Source: Latrodectus hesperus
Taxonomy: Eukaryota; Arthropoda; Arachnida; Araneae; Theridiidae
Length of the DNA stretch: 64,000 nucleotides
Assembly: GCA_037975125.1 (NCBI GenBank)
Contig: CM075857.1
Coordinates: forward strand, 47,745,172 to 47,809,171
Reading direction: 5' to 3'
How positions within the stretch are numbered: position 1 is the first letter of the stretch; every line of letters begins with the position of its first letter. The position numbers were made by a program, and so were the translations under genes. This document shows positions 1 to 11,889 of the stretch, in pieces. The notes below the pieces were generated by a model that searched no databases, had not been told where the DNA came from, and worked only from the letters and a program-made list of their open reading frames with translations.

Positions 1-3000
1 GAAGCAGTACTTTTTAATGTATATTTCTTACCGAATTTAAGTCAAAACTTAGATCCAATCGGTTAAAAAAAGGATTGACAGTTTTTTTTCTGAAAAATAA
101 CATTTTACTAAGAGGCACAGATTAAAGCACGATGTTCTTAAAAATGCAACTTAATTCTTTTAAGAAATCAATAAATGGTATGTATTAAATTATTCCTTAA
201 AATATTTTTTTTAAAACATTCTAACTTCAGCTTCGTCTTGATGCCAAAAAAAAAAAGTTTATTCTATTCTAATGCTTGATCATTTTACTTCCACCTTACT
301 ATTTGCTAAAGATTTTTTTTGAAATCTGTTCCCAAATAATGCTAGTAACAAATGTTACATATAAGAAAAAGTTATTTATCATATCACATCATAATATATA
401 ACAAATTAAATAGCATGCAAAACTATTCCTTCAAGCTCATTTCAATTGTCAGGTTGTAATTACTCTTTCTGTTCTTAGAGAATTATGCAATTTTAATTCT
501 TCTAAATACAATAGAACTTTATATGATTTGATACAAAATATTATTTTTGATAATGATATTCTTACCATTTTTCTATTCTTCCAGATTATTTTTTTTAAAT
601 TTCTCAAGTTGAATATTTTTATTTACATTCCAAAAAATTGTAAAGTCTTATAATATTGTTTAGTTATTCTCCTAAAGTTTAAAAAATTCATTTAAGAATA
701 TGATTAACATTTTAAATTACAGATTTTAATGATCAGGAAATTCTTGCCTCTTTTATGCAATGAAAATAATTCGAATAAAACTTGAATGTTTGTAAACATA
801 AAAAGACAATTAAATATATCTGGTTAGAATATTATAATGCAAAAGTAAACAGTATTTCCATAAGTAAATGACAATTGTGAGAAATTAAAGATTGTTTTCT
901 CTAAATATATTAATGATTCGTATTGATATGGTTCGACAGTTAATTTCTTTATTTTTTTAAAATTAAATATTTTGTATCAAGCTTTCAAAAGTCTTCATGT
1001 TTAAATGAATTAAACAATTAATAAAATATACTGAATTATTATTTAATGTTAGCAGTTATTAAAGTCCTTATAGCAAAGAAATTGTATGCTGTTGTTTTTA
1101 TTTTTGAAAAAGTTTGGTTCTGAAGAATATTGAAAAGTAAATAGTAAGATCATGTATGTCGGTAATTTATTTATACATATCAATTGTATCGATACAAGTG
1201 AGAGAGTTTCTTTTAAATAAATAACTATAGTGTTTTTCTAAAAAAAGAATAAAATTTAATTGTTTGCACAAAAATCTATTTATATTATTCAAGAAACCGA
1301 TATTTCATTTTTTGTGGAAGCAATCTATAAATGTCAATTAATCCAGATAAATATACATTTTAAATCGGCATATAATATTTTGGTTAAAATATATACCTAC
1401 TGTTTATTTTACATCAAGTTTTTATAATTTTTCATTACGTAAATTTTTTTGTTAATGCAACAAACTGTATTCACTATTTCTTAAAAAAAGTTGAAATAAA
1501 ATATTTTCGTTTGAAGAAAAGATCTATTTTATAACATTTTGTATTTACATAATAAATTTTCATCAACATTTTAATACCTTTAATGTTTTATTGAGAAAAC
1601 AGAAATATTAAATATTATTAATTCCTTACTAAAAACTAAATATTTTAATTTTAAGAAAAAGAAAAAAAAAAAAAGAAAAACACACTTTTAAAAGATAAAA
1701 ATACACTAACCGAATTTTTTTCAGCTTTTATCAAAAGTTCCAAAACTAAAGTTTTAAAAATTATTTTATATTAAAAATAAATTTTTAGGATGACTTTATA
1801 CATGGATAAATAAGTTCTGAAAACTCTGTTTTTAATTAATTTGTTTAGTATTTTTTTCTATATTGAAAACTTCACTTTTAAAATAACAAAATAAATTTTC
1901 ATATGAATGGCTTACCCATAATTTTTGTGAGAATATAGGAAAAATAAATGATTGTGGAAAAAAACATCAAATATTTAACTTAAAAATTTAAAGTAAAAAT
2001 TTTCAAGTAATAGAGTAAATATAGCTCTTATCTTGTTTTTAAAAATAATAAATATCCTCTTTCTTAAAGTAATATATTTGAATAAACGTGTTTCCATTAA
2101 TATTTAAGTAAAAGTTTAATTAATACAAATGAATCATACTTCCAGTATTTAATCCTTAAGTGTTAAAAGCACGATAGGAAAAATGAAATTTTTTTTTATT
2201 TTTAAAAAAATAAAGGTAGAATTTGAAAGCGGGACGTAAAATTCCAAATTTAATTCTTTCAAATGATGTTAAATTTCATGAGTTTTCTATTAATTAAAGT
2301 AATTTTTTAACAATTTATGCTTACTAATTACTTCATTCATGTTTGCTTCGCATAAGAAATAGTAATTTAAATTTTTTTGAGTAATAAATGATCGTCATAT
2401 TTAATACAGCAACTTAAAGTTTTTAAAAATATGATGAAATATTATTGAAATTATAGACTAAAGTGGATTTTATTAAAATGTTTTTATTCTCTCTCTCTCT
2501 TTCTTGAAACGTTTCCTTTAAGTGTTCTTGAATAAAGTTTAACATTTTTTCGTATTAATTTAGCTGATTTTTATTAAAAGGTAGCTCGGTAAAAGAGATC
2601 TTCAAAAATAAGAAAAAAATAATTTCACATAATTTTCGAATATATCGATATTTTGGCTGTTCTTTATTCTTTAAAGTTTTTTCTCATGCAAAGTAGAGAA
2701 ATTGAAAGTAAACACTTAACTTTGTTCATATGAGATGAATTGTTGAAGTTATAAAGATTAGAATTTTTCTTAACAAACTTTTCATTTTTAAAATGGAATT
2801 CTCAAGACATTCATAAGGTCCTTCAATCTCATCGATCTTAAATCTTACGATTCCCTTATAAAAGAATAATAAGAATTTTTTTCATACATTATTCTTTTAT
2901 AAAGAAATTTAAAGATAAATATTTTTATCAAAGTAAAAGCTGTATTTCTTGCGCAATGAAAAGCACTTAAAAATAGTTTTTTTAAAGAAAACAATCTACC

Positions 3001-3085
3001 TTATTGCAAAAACACACTTAAATATTATAACTATGACATTAAATTACTAACTTGAATAAGAAGAAATTTATTTTTATATGAAATA
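1..3085. other. AT-rich DNA without recognisable genes
   Basis: I see no open reading frame of note, no repeat with recognisable ends and no RNA gene. Only short homopolymer runs and a small (CT)n tract near 2490-2502 stand out. Confidence 0.6.
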
Positions 3086-3099
3086 TTGATGAAAATTAT

Positions 3100-3472
<373 letters not shown>

Positions 3473-4082
3473 TGTAATTCCTTATTTTTGGGTTGTTAAA
3501 ATTATGATTCAATGCCGATACTAACATCATAAATATTTACATATTTTATATATTCTATATAAATATAAATAGAATTGTAACTCTTACTTTTATATGCAAT
3601 TTTTAAGTTAAGGTGATAATGCTTTCTCAAAAACTTTTAGTTATAAAAAACTATATATATAATATATGAGACAGACTGTATAAAAAATTCTGTTTGCAGT
3701 ACAAAGTTATGAATATGATTGGAAATTTAAGTTTAATTGGCTTTATGAAGAATAAATATTCGAAAATAACTTTTATATTTCTTAATTATACCACAGGATA
3801 GTTCGTTTTTCAGTTGCTTTTATGAACTCTATATAAGAAATTTTCTGATTTCTTATTTGAAGGTGTTATGAAGACCCTTATGTTAATTGATTTTCATAAC
3901 CTTCAGCGTTTAAGTATTCATGTAAAATATCAAGTTAAAAGAAGTGCTAAAAAAGTAAAACAGAATATGTTGAGAGATAGAAATTAAAACGTGATAAAGA
4001 TAGAAATAAATTAAGATTGATGTGTGCAATTAAAATAACTATAGAACGAAGAAAAAAAATTTTTAATTTAGAAATTTTCTTT

Positions 4083-4101
4083 AAAAAAAAAAAAAAAAAA
4101 A
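4083..4101. repeat. Poly(A) tract of about 19 bases
   Basis: Simple A run with no convincing retroposed body attached on either side. Confidence 0.7.
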
Positions 4102-4175
4102 ATTTGAAGTCCTTATGATTTCTACATTTTACCAGCCTACAGACCGAGTTTATTGTGAATAATCTATAGTCTTAT

Positions 4176-4425
4176 CTATCCATAAAAAATATAAAAATGT
4201 AAATCAATGTCATCAGCGACTGTGAAGGAAAGATTCTTCTGTGAGTGATAGAAATTTTCAAACTGCGACCATTTCTTCCCGTTATCATTTTTTCGAAGCT
4301 GGACAATGAACGCTCCCGAAATATGCGAGCGTTGGAAAATTACTCTATTTGTTTCTGCGAGCGGTTGACAGCTGCACCCAGCCATGATGGATGAATTCAA
4401 CCAGTATTTTCAAAGAAGTGCATTT
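4176..4425. repeat. Copy of unknown dispersed repeat (family D)
   Basis: This block is GC-richer than its surroundings and resembles blocks at about 47930-48190 and 61590-61870. The shared landmarks are a C-rich CCATTTCTTCC-like start, then GGACAATGAA, then a TATGCG stretch, then an ATGATGGATG-like stretch. The minus strand is open for 74 codons (4176-4400), and a comparable minus-strand frame is open at 61564-61788, which leaves open a coding ancestor. No known protein domain is recognised. Identity is low (about 60-70% by eye) and the boundaries are uncertain. Confidence 0.4.
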
Positions 4426-4429
4426 AGGT

Positions 4430-5243
4430 GGAAGTATTACGGACAGTAGGAATTTCAGATAGATGTTCTTCTCAATCCCCATAAGAAATAGATGGGTTCT
4501 TATTGCCCTTTGTATTCATTCAGCCTTATTCTTATCTCAATAGAAATGAAAAACTCCATTTTTAAATTCTGTAAATTTATACATGTATTATACAAAATGC
4601 ATTTTTGAGAAACCATTTGAAATAAAATCTTTTTTTTTTTAAGTTATTGAATGTTATTCTATTTAAATAATTTCACATTCGATTAAATGAATTTATAGTT
4701 CACATTTTAATTATCGTATGCTTATTTCAGTTTGATTTTACCAAGGGAAAACAGTATCGTGTCTTTGGAGATTCCATTTTTTGATAAGAGAGAGAAAGTG
4801 TTTTTCTTTGAAAAGAATTAAGTTGGATGAAATATTTTTCCTATCCGGACTACAAAAATTAATAAAACTACATAGAATTAAAAAAGTACATTTGTTTGAA
4901 GTTCTGGTTTAAACCTGAAAAGATGAAATAGGGCAGTTTACTGGATAAAAATGTACACATTACAAAGCATGTTCTAAAAAATTATACTGTACTTAATGAA
5001 CTGCAAAAATAAATATCAAATTAATGTCGTGAAAATGGAAGCAGAGTTTATATCACATCTTTTTTCTATATGACACACCAAAATAAGCGAAAATACAAAT
5101 GAATTAAAAAAAGATCACTCATGACTGAAGTTTCAGTTTAAAAATGAAAATGTATTCTAAAATTTAAGAATTGAAATACTCATTACAAATTAATTTAAAT
5201 AACAATGTCGCAAAGTGATGTTTTAGATCACGAAATGAAGGCT
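4430..5243. other. AT-rich spacer
   Basis: Nothing recognisable was found between the family D block and the inverted-repeat element that starts at 5247. Confidence 0.5.
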
Positions 5244-5246
5244 TAA

Positions 5247-5467
5247 GGCCTCTTTCACTTAATGACTTTTATCGTACGATAAATAGTCGTACAATATTTT
5301 ATCGTGAGAAGTTATTAAAAAACCACACAATAGACTACTCTCATTCACACTGAACGGGAAACGATATTATGTAACCAGTCCATTGTGTGGTTTTTTAATA
5401 ACTTATCACATAAAATTTCGGACGATTTTTTATCGTACGATAAAAGTCGTCTAGCATGAAATAGGCC
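5247..5467. mobile_element. PIF/Harbinger-like MITE, 221 bp
   Basis: The element is a long foldback. Its left arm starts GGCCTCTTTCA and contains TTTATCGTACGATAAA, and its right arm is the inverted counterpart ending TGAAATAGGCC. Inner arms also pair: AAAAAACCACACAAT at about 5318 with ATTGTGTGGTTTTTT at about 5382. TAA flanks both ends (5244-5246 and 5468-5470), a 3-bp duplication of the kind made by PIF/Harbinger transposases, and the GGCC-type ends fit that superfamily. There is no coding capacity, so it would have to be mobilised in trans. The superfamily assignment is inference from the TSD and terminal bases. Confidence 0.75.
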
Positions 5468-5590
5468 TAAGTATAGATTAGGTAAGAGCAAATTGAATCA
5501 GGTATTGCATTTTAGAAAATTAGCTTTAGTTATAAAGTAATCATAAAGTGATTGTTTCTTTCATTCTAGTTAAATGATTTCTTACAACTC

Positions 5591-5625
5591 TCATTGGCTT
5601 AATATATCCGTGACGTCAGATGACA
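5591..5625 (+). promoter_or_regulatory. CCAAT-type and CRE-type motif pair
   Basis: An inverted CCAAT box (ATTGG at about 5592) is followed by a perfect CRE palindrome TGACGTCA (5611-5618) and a related TGACATCA (5621-5628). This compact pair sits in a GC-richer patch 70 bases upstream of an ATG in a good context (AACATG, 5688). Promoter function is inference. The motifs could occur by chance, although a perfect 8-bp CRE is uncommon in such AT-rich DNA. Confidence 0.3.
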
Positions 5626-5687
5626 TCAGAATCTCGTTACTCATAATTAATTACTACACTTTATTGAGACGGAGTAGTAAATCCAAC

Positions 5688-5798
5688 ATGTCGACAGATT
5701 TGCACAGCCTGCCTTTAAAAACCATTATTCGAGCGGAAGCAAACAAGACTAAATTCACCATCGAATGCCTGAGAAATTGTCGAAGTTCATTTTGTTAA
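5688..5798 (+). CDS. Possible short ORF or first exon, unrecognised
   Basis: From the ATG at 5688 the frame runs 36 codons to a TAA at 5796-5798, followed at once by AATAAA. The frame is also open upstream to 5574, but that start would precede the CRE-like motifs. Composition is noticeably less AT-rich than the neighbourhood, and the peptide is of mixed, protein-like composition with two cysteines close together (ECLRNC). I recognise no family, signal peptide or membrane segment. No good GT splice donor was seen inside the block. It may be a microprotein, an exon fragment or chance. Confidence 0.15.
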   Translation: MSTDLHSLPLKTIIRAEANKTKFTIECLRNCRSSFC

Positions 5799-6049
5799 TA
5801 AAACGGTTTCTTATATAAAGTTAAAGAATCTGTTTGAAAAGCCGTTTTCCATTGATTCAAGCCAATAAAAAGTTGACAATTGAACAGAAGAAAAAGCAAA
5901 ATGAAAAAGACACCATAAAACATTGACTTTATAATTAGTTTAAATTAGCTAGAAAGATTTAAATTTTAAAAAAATTTCATTAATTAATAGAATTATAAAT
6001 TAATAATTGCAATATTTGTAAGCAGTCTCGGAGTTAGTAGGCTATGGAT

Positions 6050-6238
6050 TGGAGTAGAATAGGGTACCACTTGTTTTGGCGATACATATTGGCGAAAAAC
6101 TTTAATTTCTGATAATCCTGGTAACTCTTTTTATAGCTTTTGTGTAGCGGCCATCTTGTTTGTCACATCTTGGCCCCTATATCGGCGTAAAAAAATCACC
6201 AAAGAATCAAGAGGTACTCGATTGTAATCTTTCACCAT
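6050..6238 (+). mobile_element. GGTACC-family inverted-repeat element, copy A
   Basis: The left half reads GGGTACCACTTG then TTTTGGCGAT. The right half reads ATCACCAAAGAATC then AAGAGGTACTC, an imperfect inversion of the left, so the unit folds back on itself. The same sequence occurs in the opposite orientation at about 9981-10132, which shows a dispersed mobile family. Its outer limits are judged from where the two copies stop matching. No clear target-site duplication was found, so I assign no superfamily. Confidence 0.55.
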
Positions 6239-6485
6239 AGGGTATATTCCCCCAATTTGCGACTTTTACACTTTTTTTTATCGCCAAGTAAATTGGACTC
6301 TGTTGTCACTTAAATAAAACCATATATATGATGTTAAAGTGACTCAAAATATAAGAAAAATAAATCCAGCAAAATAATCAGAAAAAACAACAAAAACTCA
6401 AGTTGGCAACACCAAAGGGGAAACCGGCAAAACTATAATCAAAAACAAAAGAAGCCAAATTTGGTGAGAAATCCCTTGGGGAGAT
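6239..6485. other. GC-richer block beside the GGTACC-family element
   Basis: The block contains further CGCC-AAGT and GGGTATAT fragments that echo the neighbouring element (for example ATCGCCAAGTAAATTGG near 6281). It may be a longer or nested version of that element. No coding potential was recognised. Confidence 0.3.
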
Positions 6486-8007
6486 ATATCATACTTATAC
6501 CACAATCATTTTTAATTTAAAGACTTGCTTACGTCAATACCAAACATTTTAAACTTTAAAAATTTTTTTAAATATTGAAATTGGATTTTTTTTATCCGTG
6601 TGCTAATATGTTTCTTATTGTTGGCTCATAATGCAAAGTGTAATACGCTGCAATGGTTAAAAGTATTACTTTTATAAAAATTGTAGAAAAATAGTATTAA
6701 TCTTTATTTATTTATTTTTAAAAAATTATACTATGGGAATATAGAAAGATGTGAATTTCCTATACTGTAAGTATTTTCTCTCTATTTCAAGTCATTAACA
6801 TAGATAGCAATTTCAATTTTATAAACTACTGCTATAAACTAGTTTAACAATAAAGAAATGTATTAAGGTCATTACAAGTCTCATTTATAGCATCTTTTAT
6901 GTGGTATCAAACAACAACAACATAAAAGATGCTAGGAGAATTAAATTAAAAATTTTTTTTAAAATTTATTAACACAGTAAAAACTTTTTATAAATAACAT
7001 ACAGTTTTCTATAAACTATGGTAACAGTTGTTGCATGATTTAACAATAGTTTAATGTTTTAAATTTTAATGGTAATAACTATCTTGAAAGCAGGCATAAC
7101 ACAAAATTACTCAAAATGCAAATTAGAAGACCAAAAAATTTTAATTAAGCTTGAACATAATTAAAATAATTGGTACTTACGTATTAACTCGTCGATTTTT
7201 TACGCTATTAAAATATACCGTCGTGTTTGGCAAATTTTAATAATTTTTTTTTCAAAAAAGGAAAAAAAAGCAATAATTAATTTTTATTTTCATTGTTGTA
7301 ATTCAAAAAATAAATAAATAACAGTAACTAATTAAATAAATTTGATATATAGGACTTATTTTTAATTTATATGGTGTTAAATCGCAGCATTAAACGACAC
7401 ATATTTTTTCACAGATATGGTCTACAGAAAATGCGCAAATATCAAATAATAGAGCTGAAGTTTCTGGTTTTCAAAAATTTGAATTTAGAGCTTTCATTTT
7501 TCATATTTACACAGCTGCTTTGTAACCAGATGCAAAACGTAAAATTTAGAAAGTAAAATTTAACTGCGTTGTCAGACACAATAAATTGTTTAAAATAATG
7601 AATAATATCTGGCAATAACACTTTTACTGCAAAGTTGTATGCTGCGAATATGTAAGAAACAGTACAATTTTCATAAATTTTGTTATTTTAAATTCAAATA
7701 ATTTAAAATAAAATCTTATATATATTTATTTTGATCATAAGCACAGCAGTTCCTTTAACTTAATCCTGGAACCGATAGTTGAAAAAAATACTAATTTCAT
7801 GATGAAAAATCTCATTATTATCTCTCCAATTCCGGCTCTAAGATAAGCAATCCATTCTTGCTTATAAAAAATTTCTCATAAATATGTCGCCATCTTTTAT
7901 CAACAATTTTTAAATGAAATCAACAATAATTGTTTTAAGAAAATTTTGAATTACTTCTAAGACTTGATTAATAATGTAATACGAAAAGCAAATACTTCTA
8001 TCCATTA
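6486..8007. other. AT-rich spacer
   Basis: No feature is supported here. A 61-codon frame at 7371-7556 looks like chance: biased composition and no motif. Confidence 0.5.
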
Positions 8008-8015
8008 CAAATGTA

Positions 8016-8274
8016 GGCACAGATGCCGTATAATCCAGAATACTAAACTCTGAGTTTCGTGAGTTTTTTGGCGAATTTTCTTATGTATCTGACAACCTGG
8101 TCTTTATTACGCCATAGATATGGATACTTATAAGAATTATGCAGAAAATTCCATTTTGGCAACCTTAGTATTTATGCCATCACGCACGTAACAATATATC
8201 ATCATCTTGGCAACATTTCTGCATCGCTAAAAAAACTCTGAAATTGGCATCCTGGATTATACGGCACCTGTGCC
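8016..8274 (-). mobile_element. MITE with long TIRs and 8-bp TSD, copy 1 (259 bp)
   Basis: The terminal inverted repeats are about 23 bp: the left end starts GGCACAGATGCCGTATAATC and the right end is its inverse, ending GCACCTGTGCC. Flanking octamers are CAAATGTA (8008-8015) and CAAACGTA (8275-8282), a 7/8 match consistent with an 8-bp target-site duplication. The interior matches copy 2 (8669-8923) read on the opposite strand. An 8-bp TSD is known for hAT, P and Merlin transposases; the ends alone do not decide between them. It is noncoding. Confidence 0.85.
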
Positions 8275-8341
8275 CAAACGTATAACAGGTTTGTTTCTAT
8301 TTTGTATCCAAAATTATACCGGATTTCAATAATATCAAAAA

Positions 8342-8368
8342 AATAAATAAATAAATAAATAAATAAAA
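8342..8368. repeat. (AAAT)n microsatellite
   Basis: A short perfect run of AAAT units lies just downstream of MITE copy 1. Confidence 0.85.
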
Positions 8369-8668
8369 ATTTGTGATTTAGATCGCGTTCTGATCATAAT
8401 AGAAATGAAGACAAAGGAGACTCGAGCAATAATAATTCAACCGCATGCATCTGTTTCTCTTAATTTATTATTTTCAAAAGTTTTACTGCTTAAATTATTC
8501 TGAGAGCCATTTTAATGTATGTATTAAGAAGCATTATAGAAATTTTTTTATATATAGCAATATTTAATCATGGATACTGTCGAATTTTCGAGAATTTGTC
8601 GTTTTCATGACGAAACCATGTGTTTTCTTCTTAAAAGTCATATTCTTTACTTCCTTATTTGAATTCGA

Positions 8669-8923
8669 GGCACAAATGCCGTATAATCCAGGATGTCAAA
8701 TCCTGAATTTTTTTGGCGATTAAGAAATGTTGCCAAGATGACGTATCGTGACGTGCGCGATGACGTATATACTAAGGTTGCCAAAATAAAATTTTTTGCA
8801 AAATTCTTATAGGTCTCCATATGTATGACATAATAATAACGAGGTTGCCAGATACATAAGGAAATCTGACAAAAAATCGCCAATCTCAGAATTTGGCATC
8901 ATGGATTATACAGTACTTGTGCC
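8669..8923 (+). mobile_element. MITE with long TIRs and 8-bp TSD, copy 2 (255 bp)
   Basis: This copy has the same TIRs as the 8016 copy, starting GGCACAAATGCCGTATAATC and ending with the inverse. The flanks GAATTCGA (8661-8668) and AAATTCGA (8924-8931) match at 7 of 8 positions. Internal landmarks are TTTTTTTGGCGATTAAG, GAAATGTTGCCAAGATGACG and GAGGTTGCCAGATACATAAG. A 78-codon minus frame (8647-8883) runs through the element and out of it, so it is not a gene. Confidence 0.88.
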
Positions 8924-8931
8924 AAATTCGA

Positions 8932-9980
8932 AAATAAAAATATCTACATTTTATTAGTTTTATTTACTTTTATATTATTATTCTAAAACACAAAGTTTTT
9001 AAAATTAAATATAAATTAAAATAGTTTTAAGGAAATATATACAGTGAGCATAATTTTATAATTAAATTTACATCAAAGAAATATTGATGTTAATTTTTTA
9101 TTTTAAATACTAAGTGATCAGTTGGGGAAAACCTTAAAAGTGAAGGAAAATGAAGAATTGGAGAAAGAAATCTGAGGAGAAAATATCGTGGGGCTTTAGA
9201 GTAAAGAAAATCAAAATCCATTAAGTATTGTAGAGTTGAATGAAAAGAAGAAAAATTTATCAATGATTTAAACTGAAAAATATCAAATTTCTGTGAAAAA
9301 AAATGCGAAATTCAATGCATTCAAAAAAGATTTCATTATTGATTAAAATTTAAATACATTAAATTACATAATTAAAAATTTATATTACTGGGTTATATAA
9401 TGACTGAATTACATCGGCTTTCAAAAGTATTTGAAAGAAGGTGTAAAATTTTAATTATTATTATTGTTTTGGTATCTTTATTTAAAATACGAATTGATGA
9501 GTTTTAAGTTTAATGAAATGTCGTAATCTTTCTTTAGATGAATAATTTCAAATATTTTGTTAAATATTTAACTGAGGTTAAGCAAATATTATATCTCATA
9601 AGTTGTGAATTTTGGAGTTTTAATAAGAGAGGGAAAAATGAATGAGTAACTTCCCTTTTTTCCTCGCGGATTAACATTTTAACAGTACTACACAGTCAAA
9701 CAACAAATTACAATATATTCTAACAGCATCAAATTACAAAACTATAGAATTTTAATTTGAATTTCGTAACATATGATTCTTTGACTCACAATTTCGTTTC
9801 ACTCAGATGTTGAGAAAAGGAGTTTCTTATAACCAATCATTATTTTGCTTCTAGGAATAATGAATATAAATTAATTCATTTTAATGTATCAATTATAAAT
9901 ATTTATGATAATAATAATATAATAACTCTTGGTCTATTGTTTAGAATATTTTTTAATTGTTTACTTTTAATGGTTGTTGT
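8932..9980. other. AT-rich spacer
   Basis: No ORF, RNA gene or structured repeat is supported between the MITE and the next inverted-repeat element. Confidence 0.5.
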
Positions 9981-10132
9981 GGTAAAAGTTTGCAATCAAG
10001 TACCATTTAATTTTTTGGAGATTTTTTTGTCACCAAGATAGTCAAAGATTTGACTAATAAGATAACTATACCGGAAATTAAATTTTATCACCAGATTTTT
10101 CTATAAAACAAGGGGTACCCAATTTTACACCG
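9981..10132 (-). mobile_element. GGTACC-family inverted-repeat element, copy B
   Basis: Read on the minus strand, this copy aligns with 6050-6238: GTAAAATTGGGTACCCCTTG near the start, then TGGTGA and GACAAAAAAATCTCCAAA, then GGTACTTGATTGCAAAC and TTTTACCAC at the end. The two copies are diverged and differ by small indels, so the family is old. No TSD is resolved. Confidence 0.5.
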
Positions 10133-10860
10133 AATTTGCTTATTTATTGCATATTCGATTTTATAGAGGATACTGGATTTATTTTTCCAAAGAGTAACAT
10201 AAGAAATAAAAATTTATTTGCATTTTTTACTTGAAAGTTACTGGTTATGTTCTGAATAACTTTTAAATACATTCCAATTAAATAGAATGAGGGATAAGCT
10301 ATTAGTATATAAGTAATTGAATTGTTTGTACTGAAATATTAGCTACTTTTTAGTTAATAATAAATTTTTTTGCTAAATTGAAAGTTGTATCAACTATCTT
10401 TTACAAAATAGTTGTGGTTCAACACATTTTTCAGCACAACACATCAAAGATTTGATAAAGAATTTCAAATATATAAATTTTATTTAATCTCTTATAAAAT
10501 CGTAACTAAAAATATCAGTTCTAAGCAAACAACTCACTTCGTAAGTGATAGAAAGACGAAATATTTCAAATAAACGTGTCATATCATTTATATATGTTGA
10601 CACTTTTAATCTGTTTTTCAGATATACTTAGGTAAAGTACTTTTCAAAATTGATTTATATACTGCAACAAACTATTTACTCTTCTGATAAAAATCTGCGA
10701 GAAGGTGTTGATGGACGAGCTAAAAGTTTACTTATTTTATATTTTTCTGTACTACAATATTTATGAGGTTATCCATATAGACTTTCGTTTCGAGGTCCAA
10801 TTTTTATCTTCACACGAGTGTATAATAAACCTCTTTACGTGTTATGCTTTCCATTCAAAA
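10133..10860. other. AT-rich spacer
   Basis: No feature is supported. Frames that appear to cross into the following array are produced by the TA repeat. Confidence 0.5.
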
Positions 10861-11102
<242 letters not shown>

Positions 11103-11609
11103 GAGTTATTACATAGAATTACCTTTATATTATATATCTACCACACCACACATGTTATATGACATAAAATTTAAATATTTAAATTTAACTAAAATCTTGC
11201 CAGATTTTTTTAAATTATTAGATTTATGCAAACGAGAAAAATCTCGGGTAATAATAAAAATTGTTTTATCACACTTTATTTAATTAACATAATTAATTTG
11301 ATTTGCAGGTTTTCTTGTTCAAAACAACAACATATTTGAAAATTTAGATGGATTTACTCAATTGAAATTAATTTCTACAAAATAATGCTAGTTTTACAAT
11401 ATTTTAAAAATAAAACATAGTAGTGTTAATGTTCAATAATAATTAGAGTTTTCATTTTTTAGAGGGAGACTTCATTACACAGTAATTACCTTGCAATAGT
11501 TCACTTAGGATTTTTCTAGAGCGATTCATCACCCGAGTTTCAATTCATTTTTTAAATTATTACTTTAATTTTCTAATGTTGTTGTTCTTTGGTACTCAAT
11601 TGCTTCAAA
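11103..11609. other. AT-rich spacer
   Basis: Nothing specific was recognised. Confidence 0.45.
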
Positions 11610-11612
11610 TGA

Positions 11613-11849
11613 TATGACAGGAAGAGTTCTCAATTTACATCAAGGGAATGTAACAAAGTAGTCAAGTTCCAAACATTACAGATATGTCTTCCATGTAAGA
11701 GAATTCTCCAAACTTATCAAGAACTTTTATATAAGCATTACAGGAGAAATCTAGCTTCAACAGAAAAATTCCAAGGGGATCATGCATTTCCAGAAGAAGA
11801 GCTTAAAAAGGATATAGAGAGACAAAAACAAAAGGAAAATGAAACTTAA
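11613..11849 (+). pseudogene. Unrecognised open block with poly(A) signal; exon or processed copy?
   Basis: A frame of 78 codons opens after a TGA at 11610-11612 and closes at TAA 11847-11849, with AATAAA 35 bases later (11884-11889). The translation is protein-like rather than AT-biased: two cysteines near the middle (CLPC), a basic stretch (KHYRRN) and an acidic-then-basic C-terminus (PEEELKKDIERQKQK) suited to a helix or coiled coil. There is no in-frame ATG, so it would be a last exon or the 3' part of a processed copy. An AG at 11619-11620 could be an acceptor but has a poor pyrimidine tract. The KRILQT and RRN spacing loosely recalls small LYR-motif mitochondrial proteins, which is too weak to assign. 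Confidence 0.25.
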
Positions 11850-11889
11850 TGGAAAAAGTTGACAATTATATGCTATAGTTTTCAATAAA

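Noticed and set aside
8647..8883. 78-codon minus frame
   Set aside because: It lies almost entirely within MITE copy 2 and has no counterpart in copies 1 and 3.
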